Counted from the stretch's first letter, positions 17,429 through 26,427 are shown. The stretch is 64,000 bases of DNA from Hymenobacter persicinus (GCF_004167665.1 NZ_SEWE01000005.1:1-64000); one strand, 5' to 3'. Notes: a model not told the origin generated them from the sequence alone. Translations and numbers: made by a program.

Positions 17429-18412
17429 TTAGGCGGCAACCTGCCGCAGGGCCTGCACCAGCGTGTTCTGGGCCAGCTCAACTTTGTAGCGGTTGTGTTC
17501 CCGGGGCTGGGCGTCGCGCAGAGCGGCGGCGGCGGCGGCCCGGAACGTGGCATCGGTGGCGGGCGCGCCGGTCAGCACTTTTTCTGCCTCGGGGCTACGC
17601 CAGGGCTTGGTGCCCACGCCACCCAAAGCCACGCGGGCCGCGCGGATGATACCGCCCTGCACGTCGAGGCCCACGGCGGCCGAAGCCAGGGCGTAGGCGT
17701 AGCTGCTGCGCTCCCGCACCTTGAGGTAAGTGGAGCGCCGGGCGTGGGGCGTCACCGGAATTGTGACGGCCACAATCAGCTCGTCGGGCTCCAGGACGGT
17801 TTCCCGCTGGGGCGTGGTGCCCGGCAGCCGGTAGAACTCCGTGACGGGCACCCGGCGCTGCTTACCCTTGGCGTTTTCCAGCGTGAGCACCGCATCAAAG
17901 GCCGCCAGCGCCACCGACAGGTCGCCGGGATACGCGGTGGCAATGCAGCTGTCGGACGTGCCCAGGATGGCCAGGTTGTGGTTGTCGCCGGTCAGGGCCG
18001 GGCAACCCGAGCCGGGCACGCGCTTGTTGCAGGAAAAAGCCGCGTCGCGGAAGTAGCCGCAGCGGGTGCGCTGCAGCAGGTTGCCCCCGATGCTGGCCAT
18101 GTTGCGCAGCTGGGGCGAGGCGGCCAGCAGCAGGGATTCCGATACGGCCGGAAACTGCTGCACCACCAGCGGGTGCTCCCCGACGTCGCTCATGCGCTCC
18201 ATGGCCCCAATGCGCAGGCCGTCCTTGGTTTGCTCGATTCCTTTGAAGGGCAGCAGGTTGATGTCGACCAGCTGCGGGTGCTCCTCCAGATTGGCTTTCA
18301 TCAGATCCAGCAGCGTGGTGCCGCCGGCAATGTAGGCCGCCGCGGGCTGGTCCTTGCGGATGCCGGTGGCTTGCTTGGCCGTCGTGGCCTGAGTATAGCT
18401 GAAGTTGTTCAT
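17429..18412 (-). CDS. paoB: Oxidase FAD subunit with extra [4Fe-4S] cysteines
   Basis: A 327-residue FAD-binding subunit of the molybdenum hydroxylase family. AGGTTLLDLMK is the FAD pyrophosphate motif and IGGNLLQRTRCGYF follows the second flavin loop. The Cys in RCGYFR, SCNKR and GSGCP reproduce the insertion that in E. coli PaoB holds a [4Fe-4S] cluster, which separates this enzyme from ordinary xanthine dehydrogenases. ATG 18412 (MNNFSY) is chosen because upstream residues are out-of-family; it starts four bases after the iron-sulfur subunit ends. The next gene, the large subunit, follows after about 100 bases. Confidence 0.88.
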   Translation of the reverse strand: MNNFSYTQATTAKQATGIRKDQPAAAYIAGGTTLLDLMKANLEEHPQLVDINLLPFKGIEQTKDGLRIGAMERMSDVGEHPLVVQQFPAVSESLLLAASPQLRNMASIGGNLLQRTRCGYFRDAAFSCNKRVPGSGCPALTGDNHNLAILGTSDSCIATAYPGDLSVALAAFDAVLTLENAKGKQRRVPVTEFYRLPGTTPQRETVLEPDELIVAVTIPVTPHARRSTYLKVRERSSYAYALASAAVGLDVQGGIIRAARVALGGVGTKPWRSPEAEKVLTGAPATDATFRAAAAAALRDAQPREHNRYKVELAQNTLVQALRQVAA

Positions 18413-18416
18413 AGCC

Positions 18417-19061
18417 TTATCCTTTGCTTGCTTGCCCGGCCACTTCGCGCACGGCGGCCACAATGTTGGGATAAGCGCCGCAGCGGCACAGGTTGCCGCT
18501 CATCCACTCCCGGGTTTGCCCGTCGGAAGTGGCGTGGCCCTCTTGCACGCAGGCCACGCCGCTCATAATCTGGCCCGGGGTGCAGTAGCCGCACTGGAAG
18601 CCGTCGTGCTTGATGAACGCTTCCTGCATCGGGTGCAGCTGTTCTCCTTTATTTAGCCCCTCGATGGTCGTAATTTCTTTGCCCTGGTGCATCACGGCCA
18701 AGGTCAGGCAGGCGTTGATGCGGCGGCCATCGACGTGCACGGTGCAGGCCCCGCACTGGCCATGGTCGCAGCCTTTTTTGGTCCCGGTCAGGTCCAGGTA
18801 CTCGCGCAGGGCGTCGAGCAAGGTCACGCGGGGCTCCGCCTGCAGGGTGCGCGACACGCCATTGACCTTTAGCTGGAGCGTGGTCACGCCTTCCACCGTC
18901 TTGGAATAGGCCGTCAGCCGCTCGGCCTGGCTCAGCAGTGGTGGGGCCAGCGCCAGTCCCAGAATGCCGCCGGCCTGCTTCATAAACGTGCGGCGCGAAC
19001 CGTCATTGGGGGCGCCTCCGGACGGCGTGGCGGCCGGGTCGGGCGTAAAATCGTGGGGCAT
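18417..19061 (-). CDS. paoA: Tat-exported 2Fe-2S oxidase subunit
   Basis: A 214-residue two-cluster iron-sulfur subunit and the first gene of the oxidase operon. A twin-arginine signal (SRRTFMK, Arg23-Arg24, then a hydrophobic stretch) sends the complex to the periplasm. The plant-ferredoxin-type cluster uses Cys98, Cys103, Cys106 and Cys118; the second uses Cys157, Cys160, Cys192 and Cys194. Start 19061 (MPHDF) is chosen because the signal peptide lies just after it. Gene order paoA-paoB-paoC-xdhC-mocA on one strand gives the complete enzyme plus cofactor maturation. Confidence 0.9.
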   Translation of the reverse strand: MPHDFTPDPAATPSGGAPNDGSRRTFMKQAGGILGLALAPPLLSQAERLTAYSKTVEGVTTLQLKVNGVSRTLQAEPRVTLLDALREYLDLTGTKKGCDHGQCGACTVHVDGRRINACLTLAVMHQGKEITTIEGLNKGEQLHPMQEAFIKHDGFQCGYCTPGQIMSGVACVQEGHATSDGQTREWMSGNLCRCGAYPNIVAAVREVAGQASKG

Positions 19062-19304
19062 AGCGACTGAGGTTAGCGGTGAGGCAGGAAGCGTTGGCAG
19101 CCGATGCGGAGCGGAAAACCGGCAAGCCTTTCCCGGGCAGCGTCGCAGCAGCACAACAGCATGAAATACCGATTCTAGGCCTAAAATGTTGGCTTATCAT
19201 TAACATTCACTTAAGGCTTAGTTTCTATATAGCAACGACCTAACGGCTTGCCCCGGTAACCCAGCTGGCGCAGGCCCGCGGCCAGGCTCGGTAGCCCCGA
19301 ACGC

Positions 19305-19336
19305 AAAAAAGCCCCGACGAAACCGCCGGGGCTTTT
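19305..19336 (-). terminator. Terminator after the Spy-like gene
   Basis: AAAAGCCCCG (19307-19316) pairs with CGGGGCTTTT (19327-19336), with a second A-run on the left, about 18 bases beyond the Spy-like stop on the minus strand. Confidence 0.85.
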
Positions 19337-19353
19337 CCATATATGCAGTAAGA

Positions 19354-19806
19354 TTAGCTTTTGGCCTTCAACTTGTCCTTGCGGGCGCCCAGGCCCTGCT
19401 TGTGCTTTTCCATCCGCTCGGCCCGCTGCTGGGCGAGCTTGGCGTACTGGTCGGCGGTCAGGATCTGCTTGAGCTGGGCATCGAACTGGGCCCGGTCGGC
19501 TTTCATGGCGGCGTGGTGGGCAGCTTTGTCGGCGGGCGGGGCGGTGGCGTACTTGGCGCGGTTGGCCTGCTTCTGCTGGGCCTGGGCCAGGTAGAGCTGG
19601 CGCACTTTGGCCGACTGGTCCGCCGTCAGGCTCAGGGATTTGGTCAGGCGCTGCGTCATGTGGTCGGCGCGCTGCTCGGGGGTTTTCTGGGCTCTGCCGG
19701 CGTGTTCGTGCTTGGCTTTTTCCTTGACTTTAGTAGTCATCGTCTGGGCCGAAGCAGCGGCGGCGGACAGCGAAAAGGCGGCGAGCAACAGGAGAATCTT
19801 TTTCAT
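19354..19806 (-). CDS. Spy/CpxP-like periplasmic LTXXQ protein
   Basis: A 150-residue secreted, highly charged helical protein. A signal peptide ends near ASAQ (residue 20). Two LTXXQ motifs are present: LTADQ (60-64) and LTADQ (116-120). This matches the Spy/CpxP family of periplasmic chaperones and envelope-stress proteins. Lys/Arg/His and Gln/Ala are abundant, as expected for a cradle-shaped helical dimer. It is monocistronic. It is unlikely to belong to the oxidase operon upstream, from which about 290 bases and a terminator separate it. Confidence 0.82.
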   Translation of the reverse strand: MKKILLLLAAFSLSAAAASAQTMTTKVKEKAKHEHAGRAQKTPEQRADHMTQRLTKSLSLTADQSAKVRQLYLAQAQQKQANRAKYATAPPADKAAHHAAMKADRAQFDAQLKQILTADQYAKLAQQRAERMEKHKQGLGARKDKLKAKS

Positions 19807-20186
19807 GGGAATAGAGCGGAGTTGAAAAGTTAGGTTTTGTAGTTTCAGAGGAATGGCAGCCGGCGTATCCGGCGCCGCTACTGCCCAACTGACAACCCAC
19901 GTGCCATTTTTCGTCTTTTCGCCGGTAGCGGGCCTAGATTTAAAATATACTTTTCCGCGTTAAACCTTCGGCGCAGCCACCGTTCTAAGCGCGCCGCCAA
20001 CTGGCTTACCAAGCCTGAAAAGCGCAGGTAAAGGCCGCCCGCCGATGCATCGTCCCCGCTCGTCGGCACAATCCCGGCGGTGGCCGATTGGACCCCACTT
20101 TTTTGCGGCCGCCGCCTAGTTTTGAAACCAGCCAGCCCGCTGAGGGTACCTGGTTTCATTCGCCACTCCCCCAACGTTTCCCCGCC
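19807..20186. other. Gap upstream of the Spy-like gene with no clear gene
   Basis: A 380-base region that should hold the Spy-like promoter (TAACTTTT about 20 bases before its start on the minus strand is a weak -7 candidate) and any promoter of the small plus-strand frame at 20187. An AT-rich stretch lies near 19938-19952. No conserved protein frame, repeat or RNA was recognised. Confidence 0.35.
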
Positions 20187-20321
20187 ATGCAGCAACGTCT
20201 CGAAAACGACACCGAACTTGAATTGAAAGCCATCCTCTCGGCCGACGAGTATGCCAAGTACAAAAGCCAGCGCGTGGCCTACAAGCGCAACCAGCGCTCC
20301 GGCCGCCGGCCCAAGGCATAG
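20187..20321 (+). CDS. Small LTXXQ-tail-like protein or gene remnant
   Basis: A 44-residue frame whose segment LKAILSADEYAKYKSQR closely matches the second motif of the Spy-like neighbour (LKQILTADQYAKLAQQR, residues 112-128). Only this C-terminal module is present; no signal peptide and no first motif are found upstream in the frame. It could be the broken remnant of a duplicated Spy-like gene or a small cytosolic helical peptide. The strong terminator 17 bases downstream favours a transcribed unit. The product is basic at its end (RNQRSGRRPK). Confidence 0.45.
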   Translation: MQQRLENDTELELKAILSADEYAKYKSQRVAYKRNQRSGRRPKA

Positions 20322-20337
20322 AAATTTGCGCTCCTCC

Positions 20338-20384
20338 AACAACCAAAAAGCCCCGGATGAAGAATCCGGGGCTTTTTGGTTGTT
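20338..20384. terminator. Perfect 21-bp bidirectional terminator
   Basis: A perfect 21-bp stem (20338-20358 with 20364-20384) encloses a five-base GAAGA loop, with A5 and T5 tracts flanking CCCCGGAT/ATCCGGGG. It ends the small LTXXQ-like unit and could also act on the minus strand. Confidence 0.9.
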
Positions 20385-20536
20385 AGGCGGTGGTAAGGCC
20401 GGCCGGGCGCGGGCGCCAGGCGAGCGGGGCAACACGTAGCGCGGGCGCAGTGAGCCGAGCGGGTAAAATGGCGAAATGGGGAGATTCTACTTGCTCAGAA
20501 CTTCCCATTTCCTTAATTCCCGACCCCACCTTTTCT

Positions 20537-22045
20537 CTATTTTCCCGCCAGCGGCGCGTAGCGGAGCTGGGTCACGGTCAGGTCGGCCGCCCGCAACTGG
20601 AGCTTGTTGAGCGGCTGGGAGGGGAAAAACGTGGATGTCATCACCGTTAGGCCCTGGTCGGTGAACAGCTCCACCGAGCTGGCATCCACGAGCAGGGTGA
20701 GTTCGGTGGGGCCGCCGGTGGCCAGGCGCGGGGCGGTGTGGCGGCCGGCAAACTTGGTGTTGAAGTCCGTTTTACCCGCCTTGCGCCGGTCGATGTAGTA
20801 CTCGTTCTTGGGCTTGTCGAAGCCGATTACCAGTTCCTCCCCCTGGCTGTTTGACAGCACCACGGCCCAGGTCGTCAGGGTTTGGGGGGTAAGCTTGAGC
20901 TCAAACTTGTCGCCGACGCTCTTGAGTTGCGGCGTCAGGTCCAGCTGCTTCTGCACCCGGATAGTCTTCAGGCTCACGCCGGGCCGGGCCAGCTTGCTTA
21001 CTTCCGGCACGGGCCGGGAAGTCAGGTAGAGCTCCGCGCCCACTTTCTGCAGACCCAGCTCCCGGGGCACCGTCATGGCATTGCGCCAGGGTGAGGTCGG
21101 CACCTGGTTGGAATAGTCCCAGTTGCTCATCCAGCCCTGGAAGATGCGGCGGCTGCCGGTGTTGTGGTAGGTCACGCCGGCGTAGTCGTCGGGGCCGTAG
21201 TCGGCCCACTTGGTGGTGGTAGACGAGGGCGTGAACGTGTGCCCATCGAAGCGGCCGACGAAGTACTGGGTGCCCGAGCCGCCGTTGGGGGCACCCGGGT
21301 TCAGGTTCACGATGAGTACCCAGTGCGTCTGCCCGTTCAACGTTAGCGGAAACAGATCGGGGCACTCCCAGACGCCGCCGTGGGCGCCCAGCGTCGCACC
21401 AAACTCGCTTTCCTTGGCCCAGCTTTTCAGGTCCGACGACGAGTAGAAGGTGATGCAGTCCTTGGTGGCCAGCGTCATCACCCACTTCTTGGTGGCCGCG
21501 TGCCAGCTCACTTTCGGGTCGCGGAAGTCCTGGATGCCGGGATTTTTCAGCACCGGATTGCCCTGGTACTTCGTCCAGGTTTTGCCCTCGTCGAGGCTAT
21601 AGGCCAGGCTTTGGTTCTGGTGCTTGTTGGTGCCGAGCTTTTCCGTTACCGGGTCGTGGTGGGTGAAGATGGCCACCATGGCGTTCGGGCCGAAGCCGGC
21701 GGTGTTGTTGGCGTCGATGACGACCGAGCCGGAGAAGATGTAGCCCAGGCTGTCGGGAAACAGGGCAATGGGCTGCTCCTGCCAGGTCAGCAGGTCGGGG
21801 CTGGTGGCGTGGCCCCAGTGCATCGGCCCCCAGACCATGCCATCGGGGTAGTGCTGAAAAAACAAATGGTAGACGCCCTTGGAGTACACCATGCCGTTGG
21901 GGTCGTTCATCCAGTGGGCGGCAGGGCTGAAGTGGTAAGCCGGGCGGTACTGGGGCGTGGCCGGCGGCACGGGCGCGGTAGCTTGGGCGTGGGCCAGGGA
22001 AGTAGTGGCGGCCAGGGACAGGGCCAGCAGGAAGGTCTTTTTCAT
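20537..22045 (-). CDS. GH32 fructan hydrolase (levanase/inulinase/invertase type)
   Basis: A 502-residue secreted GH32 enzyme releasing fructose from beta-fructosides. A signal peptide ends at AHAQ (about residue 20), with no lipobox, so it should be periplasmic or secreted. The five-bladed propeller carries the nucleophile Asp48 in WMNDPNG, Asp176 in RDP and the acid/base Glu227 in ECP. A C-terminal beta-sandwich module follows from about residue 350 (ELTLLVDASSVELFTDQG). It is the last gene of a minus-strand fructan locus. Specificity between levan, inulin and sucrose cannot be read here. Confidence 0.92.
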   Translation of the reverse strand: MKKTFLLALSLAATTSLAHAQATAPVPPATPQYRPAYHFSPAAHWMNDPNGMVYSKGVYHLFFQHYPDGMVWGPMHWGHATSPDLLTWQEQPIALFPDSLGYIFSGSVVIDANNTAGFGPNAMVAIFTHHDPVTEKLGTNKHQNQSLAYSLDEGKTWTKYQGNPVLKNPGIQDFRDPKVSWHAATKKWVMTLATKDCITFYSSSDLKSWAKESEFGATLGAHGGVWECPDLFPLTLNGQTHWVLIVNLNPGAPNGGSGTQYFVGRFDGHTFTPSSTTTKWADYGPDDYAGVTYHNTGSRRIFQGWMSNWDYSNQVPTSPWRNAMTVPRELGLQKVGAELYLTSRPVPEVSKLARPGVSLKTIRVQKQLDLTPQLKSVGDKFELKLTPQTLTTWAVVLSNSQGEELVIGFDKPKNEYYIDRRKAGKTDFNTKFAGRHTAPRLATGGPTELTLLVDASSVELFTDQGLTVMTSTFFPSQPLNKLQLRAADLTVTQLRYAPLAGK

Positions 22046-22167
22046 GGGTGGGAAGTTGGAACGACGTAGAGGCGCCTACTGGCTGCTTACTCGTGACGGA
22101 GGTGGTTTAGTTGGCGCAGCGGCGCCCGGCCGGGTTGCGCTGGCCGAAGGCGGGAAAGGGTGCGACC

Positions 22168-23052
22168 CTACACGGTGCGTTCGGCCAGCAAGCCGGTGAC
22201 ATCGGCTTCGACAATGGCGGGCGTGGCGCCCAAGTGGGTGGCCACCAGCGCGCCGGTGGCACAGGCAAAGCGCAGCATCTGGCCCGGCTCCTGTCCGGCC
22301 TGCCAGCCCTTGAGCAGCGCGGCCAGAAACGCGTCGCCGCTGCCGATGGTGTCCTTGACCTCGACGCGCACGCCCGGGGCGCGGAAAAGCTGCCCGCGGG
22401 TGTAGAGCAGGGCGCCGTCGGCCCCGCAGGTAACGCACACGGCCTCCAGCTCAAACCGCTCGGCCAGCCACTGCATGGCCGCGGCGCGGTCGGTTGCGGG
22501 CCCGAACCAGGCCATGATTTCGCTGAGCTCGTGGTGATTCATCTTCACCAGGTTGGCCTTTTCGAGCAGGTACTTCACTACCTCGCGGGTGTAGTGCGGG
22601 GGGCGCATGTTCACGTCGAACACCTTGAAGCGGGCGTGCTCGAGCAGGCGGTAGAGCGTTTCGCGGGTGCCGGCCTGCCGGGCGGCCAGGCTGCCAAACA
22701 CGAGCATCTCGGCCTCGCTCACCAGCTTTTCCAGGGCGGGCTCGTACTGGATGTAGTCCCAGGCCACGGGCTGCACGATTTTGTAGGTTACCTCGTTGGC
22801 GTCGTCCACGTTGGCCTTGACCACGCCGGTAAGGTGGGTTTTGCCGTGCTGTACGTAGTCGGTGCCCAGGCCCTTGGAAGCTACGAAGGCGAGCAGCTCG
22901 GTGCCCAACTCGTCGTCGCCGATGCGGCTGATGAGCTCGACGGGCAGCCCGAGCTGGTGCAGGTGCACGGCCACGTTGAAGGGCGCCCCGCCCGGCTGCT
23001 TGCCGGTGGGCAACACGTCCCAGAGAATTTCGCCGAAGCAGACGATTGACAT
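22168..23052 (-). CDS. PfkB-family fructokinase
   Basis: A 294-residue sugar kinase. FGEILWDVLPTGKQPGGAPFN is the usual bacterial fructokinase opening, slightly varied, with GG and the substrate-contact Asn. DTIGSGDAFLAAL is the second PfkB signature with the catalytic base Asp. ATG 23052 is chosen because it gives that N-terminus. It should phosphorylate fructose released by the GH32 enzyme and imported by the MFS carrier; the three genes are adjacent on one strand. Confidence 0.9.
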   Translation of the reverse strand: MSIVCFGEILWDVLPTGKQPGGAPFNVAVHLHQLGLPVELISRIGDDELGTELLAFVASKGLGTDYVQHGKTHLTGVVKANVDDANEVTYKIVQPVAWDYIQYEPALEKLVSEAEMLVFGSLAARQAGTRETLYRLLEHARFKVFDVNMRPPHYTREVVKYLLEKANLVKMNHHELSEIMAWFGPATDRAAAMQWLAERFELEAVCVTCGADGALLYTRGQLFRAPGVRVEVKDTIGSGDAFLAALLKGWQAGQEPGQMLRFACATGALVATHLGATPAIVEADVTGLLAERTV

Positions 23053-23054
23053 AG

Positions 23055-23172
23055 TGGAAGTGGTGAAATGGTGAATTAGTGAACTGGTGAGTTTGATGTT
23101 CTGGTGGTGCAGCTCCGCGCGGCTTGCGCCGATGGAACGACAACTCACCAGTTCACCAACTCCCTAGTTCAC
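23055..23172. repeat. Intergenic inverted repeat, family A copy 1
   Basis: The arm near 23058-23092 has repeated GTGAA units (GTGAAATGGTGAATTAGTGAA, ending CTGGTGAG). The opposite arm near 23135-23170 has the reverse units (AACTCACCAGTTCACCAA). The element fills the whole gap between the MFS stop at 23175 and the fructokinase start at 23052. The string ACGACAACTCACCAGT also occurs in copy 3 (about 45992-46007). Confidence 0.6.
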
Positions 23173-23174
23173 TA

Positions 23175-24509
23175 CTAATGCAGAACGAGCGTCTTTTCCA
23201 GCTGCTCCAGGCTGGTGTTTTTGGTTTCGGGCATGAAGCGGAATACGAAAAAAAGCTGGCACACCATCATGACGGTGAAGAAGGCGAAGGTGTGGCCGCC
23301 GCCCAGCCGCTCGGCCAGGTAGGGAAAGGTGAAGGCAATGACGGCGGCCATCACCCAGTGAGTGGAGCTGCCCAGGGCCTGGCCCTTGGCCCGCACCGTG
23401 TTGGGGAAGATTTCGGAGATGAACACCCAAATAACGGCCCCCTGCGAAAAGGCGAAAAAGGCGATGTAGACGAACAGCAGCCCGGGCACCAGCATCCCGC
23501 CGAAGGCCTGGAAATTGCCGCTGTAAAATGCCCACGAAACCAGCCCCAGCGTGGCAATGAGCCCGAACGAGCCAATGAGCATCAGCTGGCGCCGGCCCAC
23601 CTTGTCGATAAATTCGCGGGCCAGCAGGGTGAAGGCGAAGTTGACTAGGCCCAGCCCGGCCGACGAGAGCAGGGCCGAGCTTTTGCCCAGGCCGGTCATC
23701 TCGAAAATGCGCGGGGCGAAGTAGATGATGGCGTTGATACCCGACACCTGGTTGAAAACGGCGAAAAACACGGCCAGCAGCACTGGGGTGCGGTACTGGC
23801 GGGCAAACAGCGAGGCCCCGCCCTGGGCCGCGTCGGTGGCGTTGGTGGTCAGGATGGTCGTCACGTCCTCGTCGGCGCGGGCGGGGTTGATGAGCGCCAG
23901 CACCCGCCGGCCGTCCTCTACCCGTCCCTGCCCGATCAGCCAGCGCGGGCTTTCGGGCACCCGGAACAGCAGCAGAAAAAAGGCCAGCGCGGGCAGCACC
24001 TGCACGCCCAGCATCCAGCGCCAGTCCTGGGCGCCGGTGCCCGTGAGCAGGTAGTTCGACAGGTAGGCGGCCAGAATGCCGAACACGATGTTGAACTGGA
24101 ACATGCTCACCATGCGCCCCCGCGACTCGGGCGGCGACACCTCCGAAATGTACAGCGGGGCCGTCACCGACGAGGCGCCCACGCCCAGTCCGCCCAGGAA
24201 GCGGAACAGCATAAACAGCTCCCAACTCGAGGTAAGGGCCGCCCCCAGCGCCGAAACGAAGTAGAGCACCGCAATCCAAATCAGCGTCTGCCGCCGCCCG
24301 AGCCGGTCGGACGGGATGCCGCCGAAGATGGCCCCGAACACGGTGCCGATAAGGGCCACGGCAATGGTGAAGCCGTGCTGCACCGGACTTAGCCCCCAGA
24401 GTTGCTGAATGGCCTTTTCGGCCCCGGAAATCACGGCCGTATCGAAGCCGAACAGAAAGCCCCCGAGCGCTACGACCAGGGACCAGAAAAATACCTTATT
24501 GTTTTTCAC
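23175..24509 (-). CDS. Sugar-porter MFS transporter, probable fructose importer
   Basis: A 444-residue sugar:proton symporter type with 12 membrane segments. Signatures are LGGFLFGFDTAVISG, SDRLGRRQT, RFLGGLGVGASS with ISEVSPPESRG, PESPRWL and the C-terminal PETKNTSLEQLE. A GTG start at 24509 is chosen because the following KNNKVFFWSLVVALGGFLFG is the usual N-terminus; an ATG at 24596 would add a Pro/Cys-rich stretch out of family. It lies between susD and fructokinase and should carry monomeric fructose across the inner membrane. Confidence 0.9.
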   Translation of the reverse strand: MKNNKVFFWSLVVALGGFLFGFDTAVISGAEKAIQQLWGLSPVQHGFTIAVALIGTVFGAIFGGIPSDRLGRRQTLIWIAVLYFVSALGAALTSSWELFMLFRFLGGLGVGASSVTAPLYISEVSPPESRGRMVSMFQFNIVFGILAAYLSNYLLTGTGAQDWRWMLGVQVLPALAFFLLLFRVPESPRWLIGQGRVEDGRRVLALINPARADEDVTTILTTNATDAAQGGASLFARQYRTPVLLAVFFAVFNQVSGINAIIYFAPRIFEMTGLGKSSALLSSAGLGLVNFAFTLLAREFIDKVGRRQLMLIGSFGLIATLGLVSWAFYSGNFQAFGGMLVPGLLFVYIAFFAFSQGAVIWVFISEIFPNTVRAKGQALGSSTHWVMAAVIAFTFPYLAERLGGGHTFAFFTVMMVCQLFFVFRFMPETKNTSLEQLEKTLVLH

Positions 24510-24623
24510 GACGAAGAAATTAGCCGGCACCAAACCGGTGAGCGGGTGGAAATAGGGTGAGCAAGGGCACCAGCGTGGCCGGGGTGCGGGCGGCACGTTG
24601 CAGCGCGCCGCCCTTCCCCACTT

Positions 24624-24666
24624 TTGAATTCTGAATTAGATCGGTCTGGAGTAATTCAGAATTCAA
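24624..24666. repeat. Intergenic inverted repeat, family B copy 1
   Basis: TTGAATTCTGAATTA (24624-24638) pairs perfectly with its reverse complement (24652-24666) around a 13-base loop; AACATTCAGAG follows. It lies between the susD stop and the MFS start. Related units occur at 40247 and 41487. Confidence 0.75.
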
Positions 24667-24688
24667 CATTCAGAGTTGCTCAAGGCTA

Positions 24689-26404
24689 CTACCAGCCGCT
24701 GTTTTGCTTGTAAAGGCCCTTGCTGAAGTTGATCTGGTTGAGCGGGATGGGCAGGTACTCGTCGCGGCCCTTGGTGAAGCGGGCATCCTTGAGGTAGAGG
24801 CGCTTGGTTTTTTCCTGGTTGAAATAGGTGTTCAGGTAGTCGCCGGCAATACCCCAGCGCACCAGGTCGAAGAAGCGGTGGCCTTCCATGGCAAACTCCA
24901 GCCGCCGCTCGAAGCGCAGGGCCTGGCGGGCGTAGTCCTGGGTCCAGCCGGCGCTGCCGTAGGGCCCGATCTTGTAGTTGGAGGTGCTGCCGCCCGTCGC
25001 GTTTTTCAGGCGGCCCGTGCTGGCCTGGGCCCGCAGCCGGATCTGGTTGATCAGGGGCAACGCCTCGCTCTGGCGGCCCAGCTCGATCAGGGCCTCGGCC
25101 TTCCAGAGCAGCACGTCGGCCAAACGGATGATGGCCCAGTTTTTCGAGGAGCTCATAAACGGCGGCGTTTTCTGGAAGCTCGGGTCCGAGGGCAGCACGT
25201 TTTCCTTCATCGACATGTACACGCCGTAGGTGTTCTGGTCGCGCAGCCAGGAGGTTTCAAACACGAACGTGGGCGCGTACTTGTAGGGGTGCGACGGAAT
25301 GGCCACCGTGTGGTCGAGGCGCGGATCCACGGTCTGGTTCTGGAAGTCGGCCGGCGTGGTCAGGTCCGAATTGTTGAAGGTGGTGAACAGCGGCAACCCC
25401 TGGGCGTCGGTCTTGAAGGCGTTGACCAGGTTCTGGCTGGGCTGGTGGAAGCCGCAGCAGCCGTAGTCGGGGTTCATGGGGTAGTTGAGCTGGTTGCCCC
25501 GGTCGGTGCGGCCCTTGGGCGTGCCGTCGTTGCGCGAAAACTGGATGGCAAACACCGACTCCACGCCATTGTCGCCGGCCGTGAGGAAGTTGGTGGCGTA
25601 GTCGGAGTGCAGCGAGTACTTCGGAATCACCAGGTCGGTAAGGCGCACCACTTCCTGGAGCTTGGCCGCGTCGATGGACGTCACGGCGTTGTTGTCGTTC
25701 TGCACGTAGGCCTGGTAGAGCAGGGTTTTGGCCAGGTAGGCCCGGGCCGCGGCCTTGTTGGCCCGGCCGATTTCGGGCTGGTTGTCGGGCAGGTTCAGCT
25801 CGGCAAAGCGGAAGTCGTCGGCAATCTTGGTCCAGAGCTGGTCGTCAGTCAGCGCCACGTTCGACACCTGGGCGTACTGGTCGGTGGGCACCGACTCGTC
25901 GAGGTAGGGCACGCGCTTAAACAGCTCCTTGAGCAGGAAGTAGTAGTGCCCCCGCAGAAAGCGCACCTCGCCCTGGCGCACGGACTTGGTGGGCATGGCC
26001 GCGGCGTCGATGGCGTTGAGGCGGCGCAGCGCGTCGTTGCAGCGCGACACGCCGATGTAAATCAGAAACCACAGCTCGTCGGTGTTGCCCACGTCGACGC
26101 GGTTGAAGGTGAAGGTTTCGTAGAAGTGAAACGCGTCCACGTCGGCCGTACCGTTGCCGCCCTTGTAGGCGTCGCCGCCGCGCACGTTGCCGTAGGGCCA
26201 CAGGCTGGTGTAGGGGGCGCGGTACACGTCGTTGCCGAGCTGGGAGTAGGCCGCAATAACCTGCTTCTCGATGTTGGCGGGCGTGTTCAGGTCCTCGTCG
26301 GTGAGGGCGCCGGTGGGCTGCACGTCGAGAAACTTCTTATCGGAGCAGCTGACGGAAAGCGTGAGCAGCGACAGGGCCAGCAGGCTGGTTTTGAAGATTT
26401 TCAT
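24689..26404 (-). CDS. susD: SusD/RagB-family nutrient-binding lipoprotein
   Basis: A 571-residue outer-membrane surface glycan-binding protein. The lipobox SVSC gives Cys20, followed by FLDVQPTGALTDEDL, the classic SusD N-terminus. Helical TPR-like segments follow, with LLWKAEALIELG and the C-terminal FTKGRDEYLPIPLNQIN typical of the family. It starts 23 bases after the SusC gene and forms the lid of the SusCD importer. Its neighbours indicate fructo-oligosaccharides as ligand. Confidence 0.94.
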   Translation of the reverse strand: MKIFKTSLLALSLLTLSVSCSDKKFLDVQPTGALTDEDLNTPANIEKQVIAAYSQLGNDVYRAPYTSLWPYGNVRGGDAYKGGNGTADVDAFHFYETFTFNRVDVGNTDELWFLIYIGVSRCNDALRRLNAIDAAAMPTKSVRQGEVRFLRGHYYFLLKELFKRVPYLDESVPTDQYAQVSNVALTDDQLWTKIADDFRFAELNLPDNQPEIGRANKAAARAYLAKTLLYQAYVQNDNNAVTSIDAAKLQEVVRLTDLVIPKYSLHSDYATNFLTAGDNGVESVFAIQFSRNDGTPKGRTDRGNQLNYPMNPDYGCCGFHQPSQNLVNAFKTDAQGLPLFTTFNNSDLTTPADFQNQTVDPRLDHTVAIPSHPYKYAPTFVFETSWLRDQNTYGVYMSMKENVLPSDPSFQKTPPFMSSSKNWAIIRLADVLLWKAEALIELGRQSEALPLINQIRLRAQASTGRLKNATGGSTSNYKIGPYGSAGWTQDYARQALRFERRLEFAMEGHRFFDLVRWGIAGDYLNTYFNQEKTKRLYLKDARFTKGRDEYLPIPLNQINFSKGLYKQNSGW

Positions 26405-26427
26405 GGGAATTTGGAGCTAGCAGGTCG

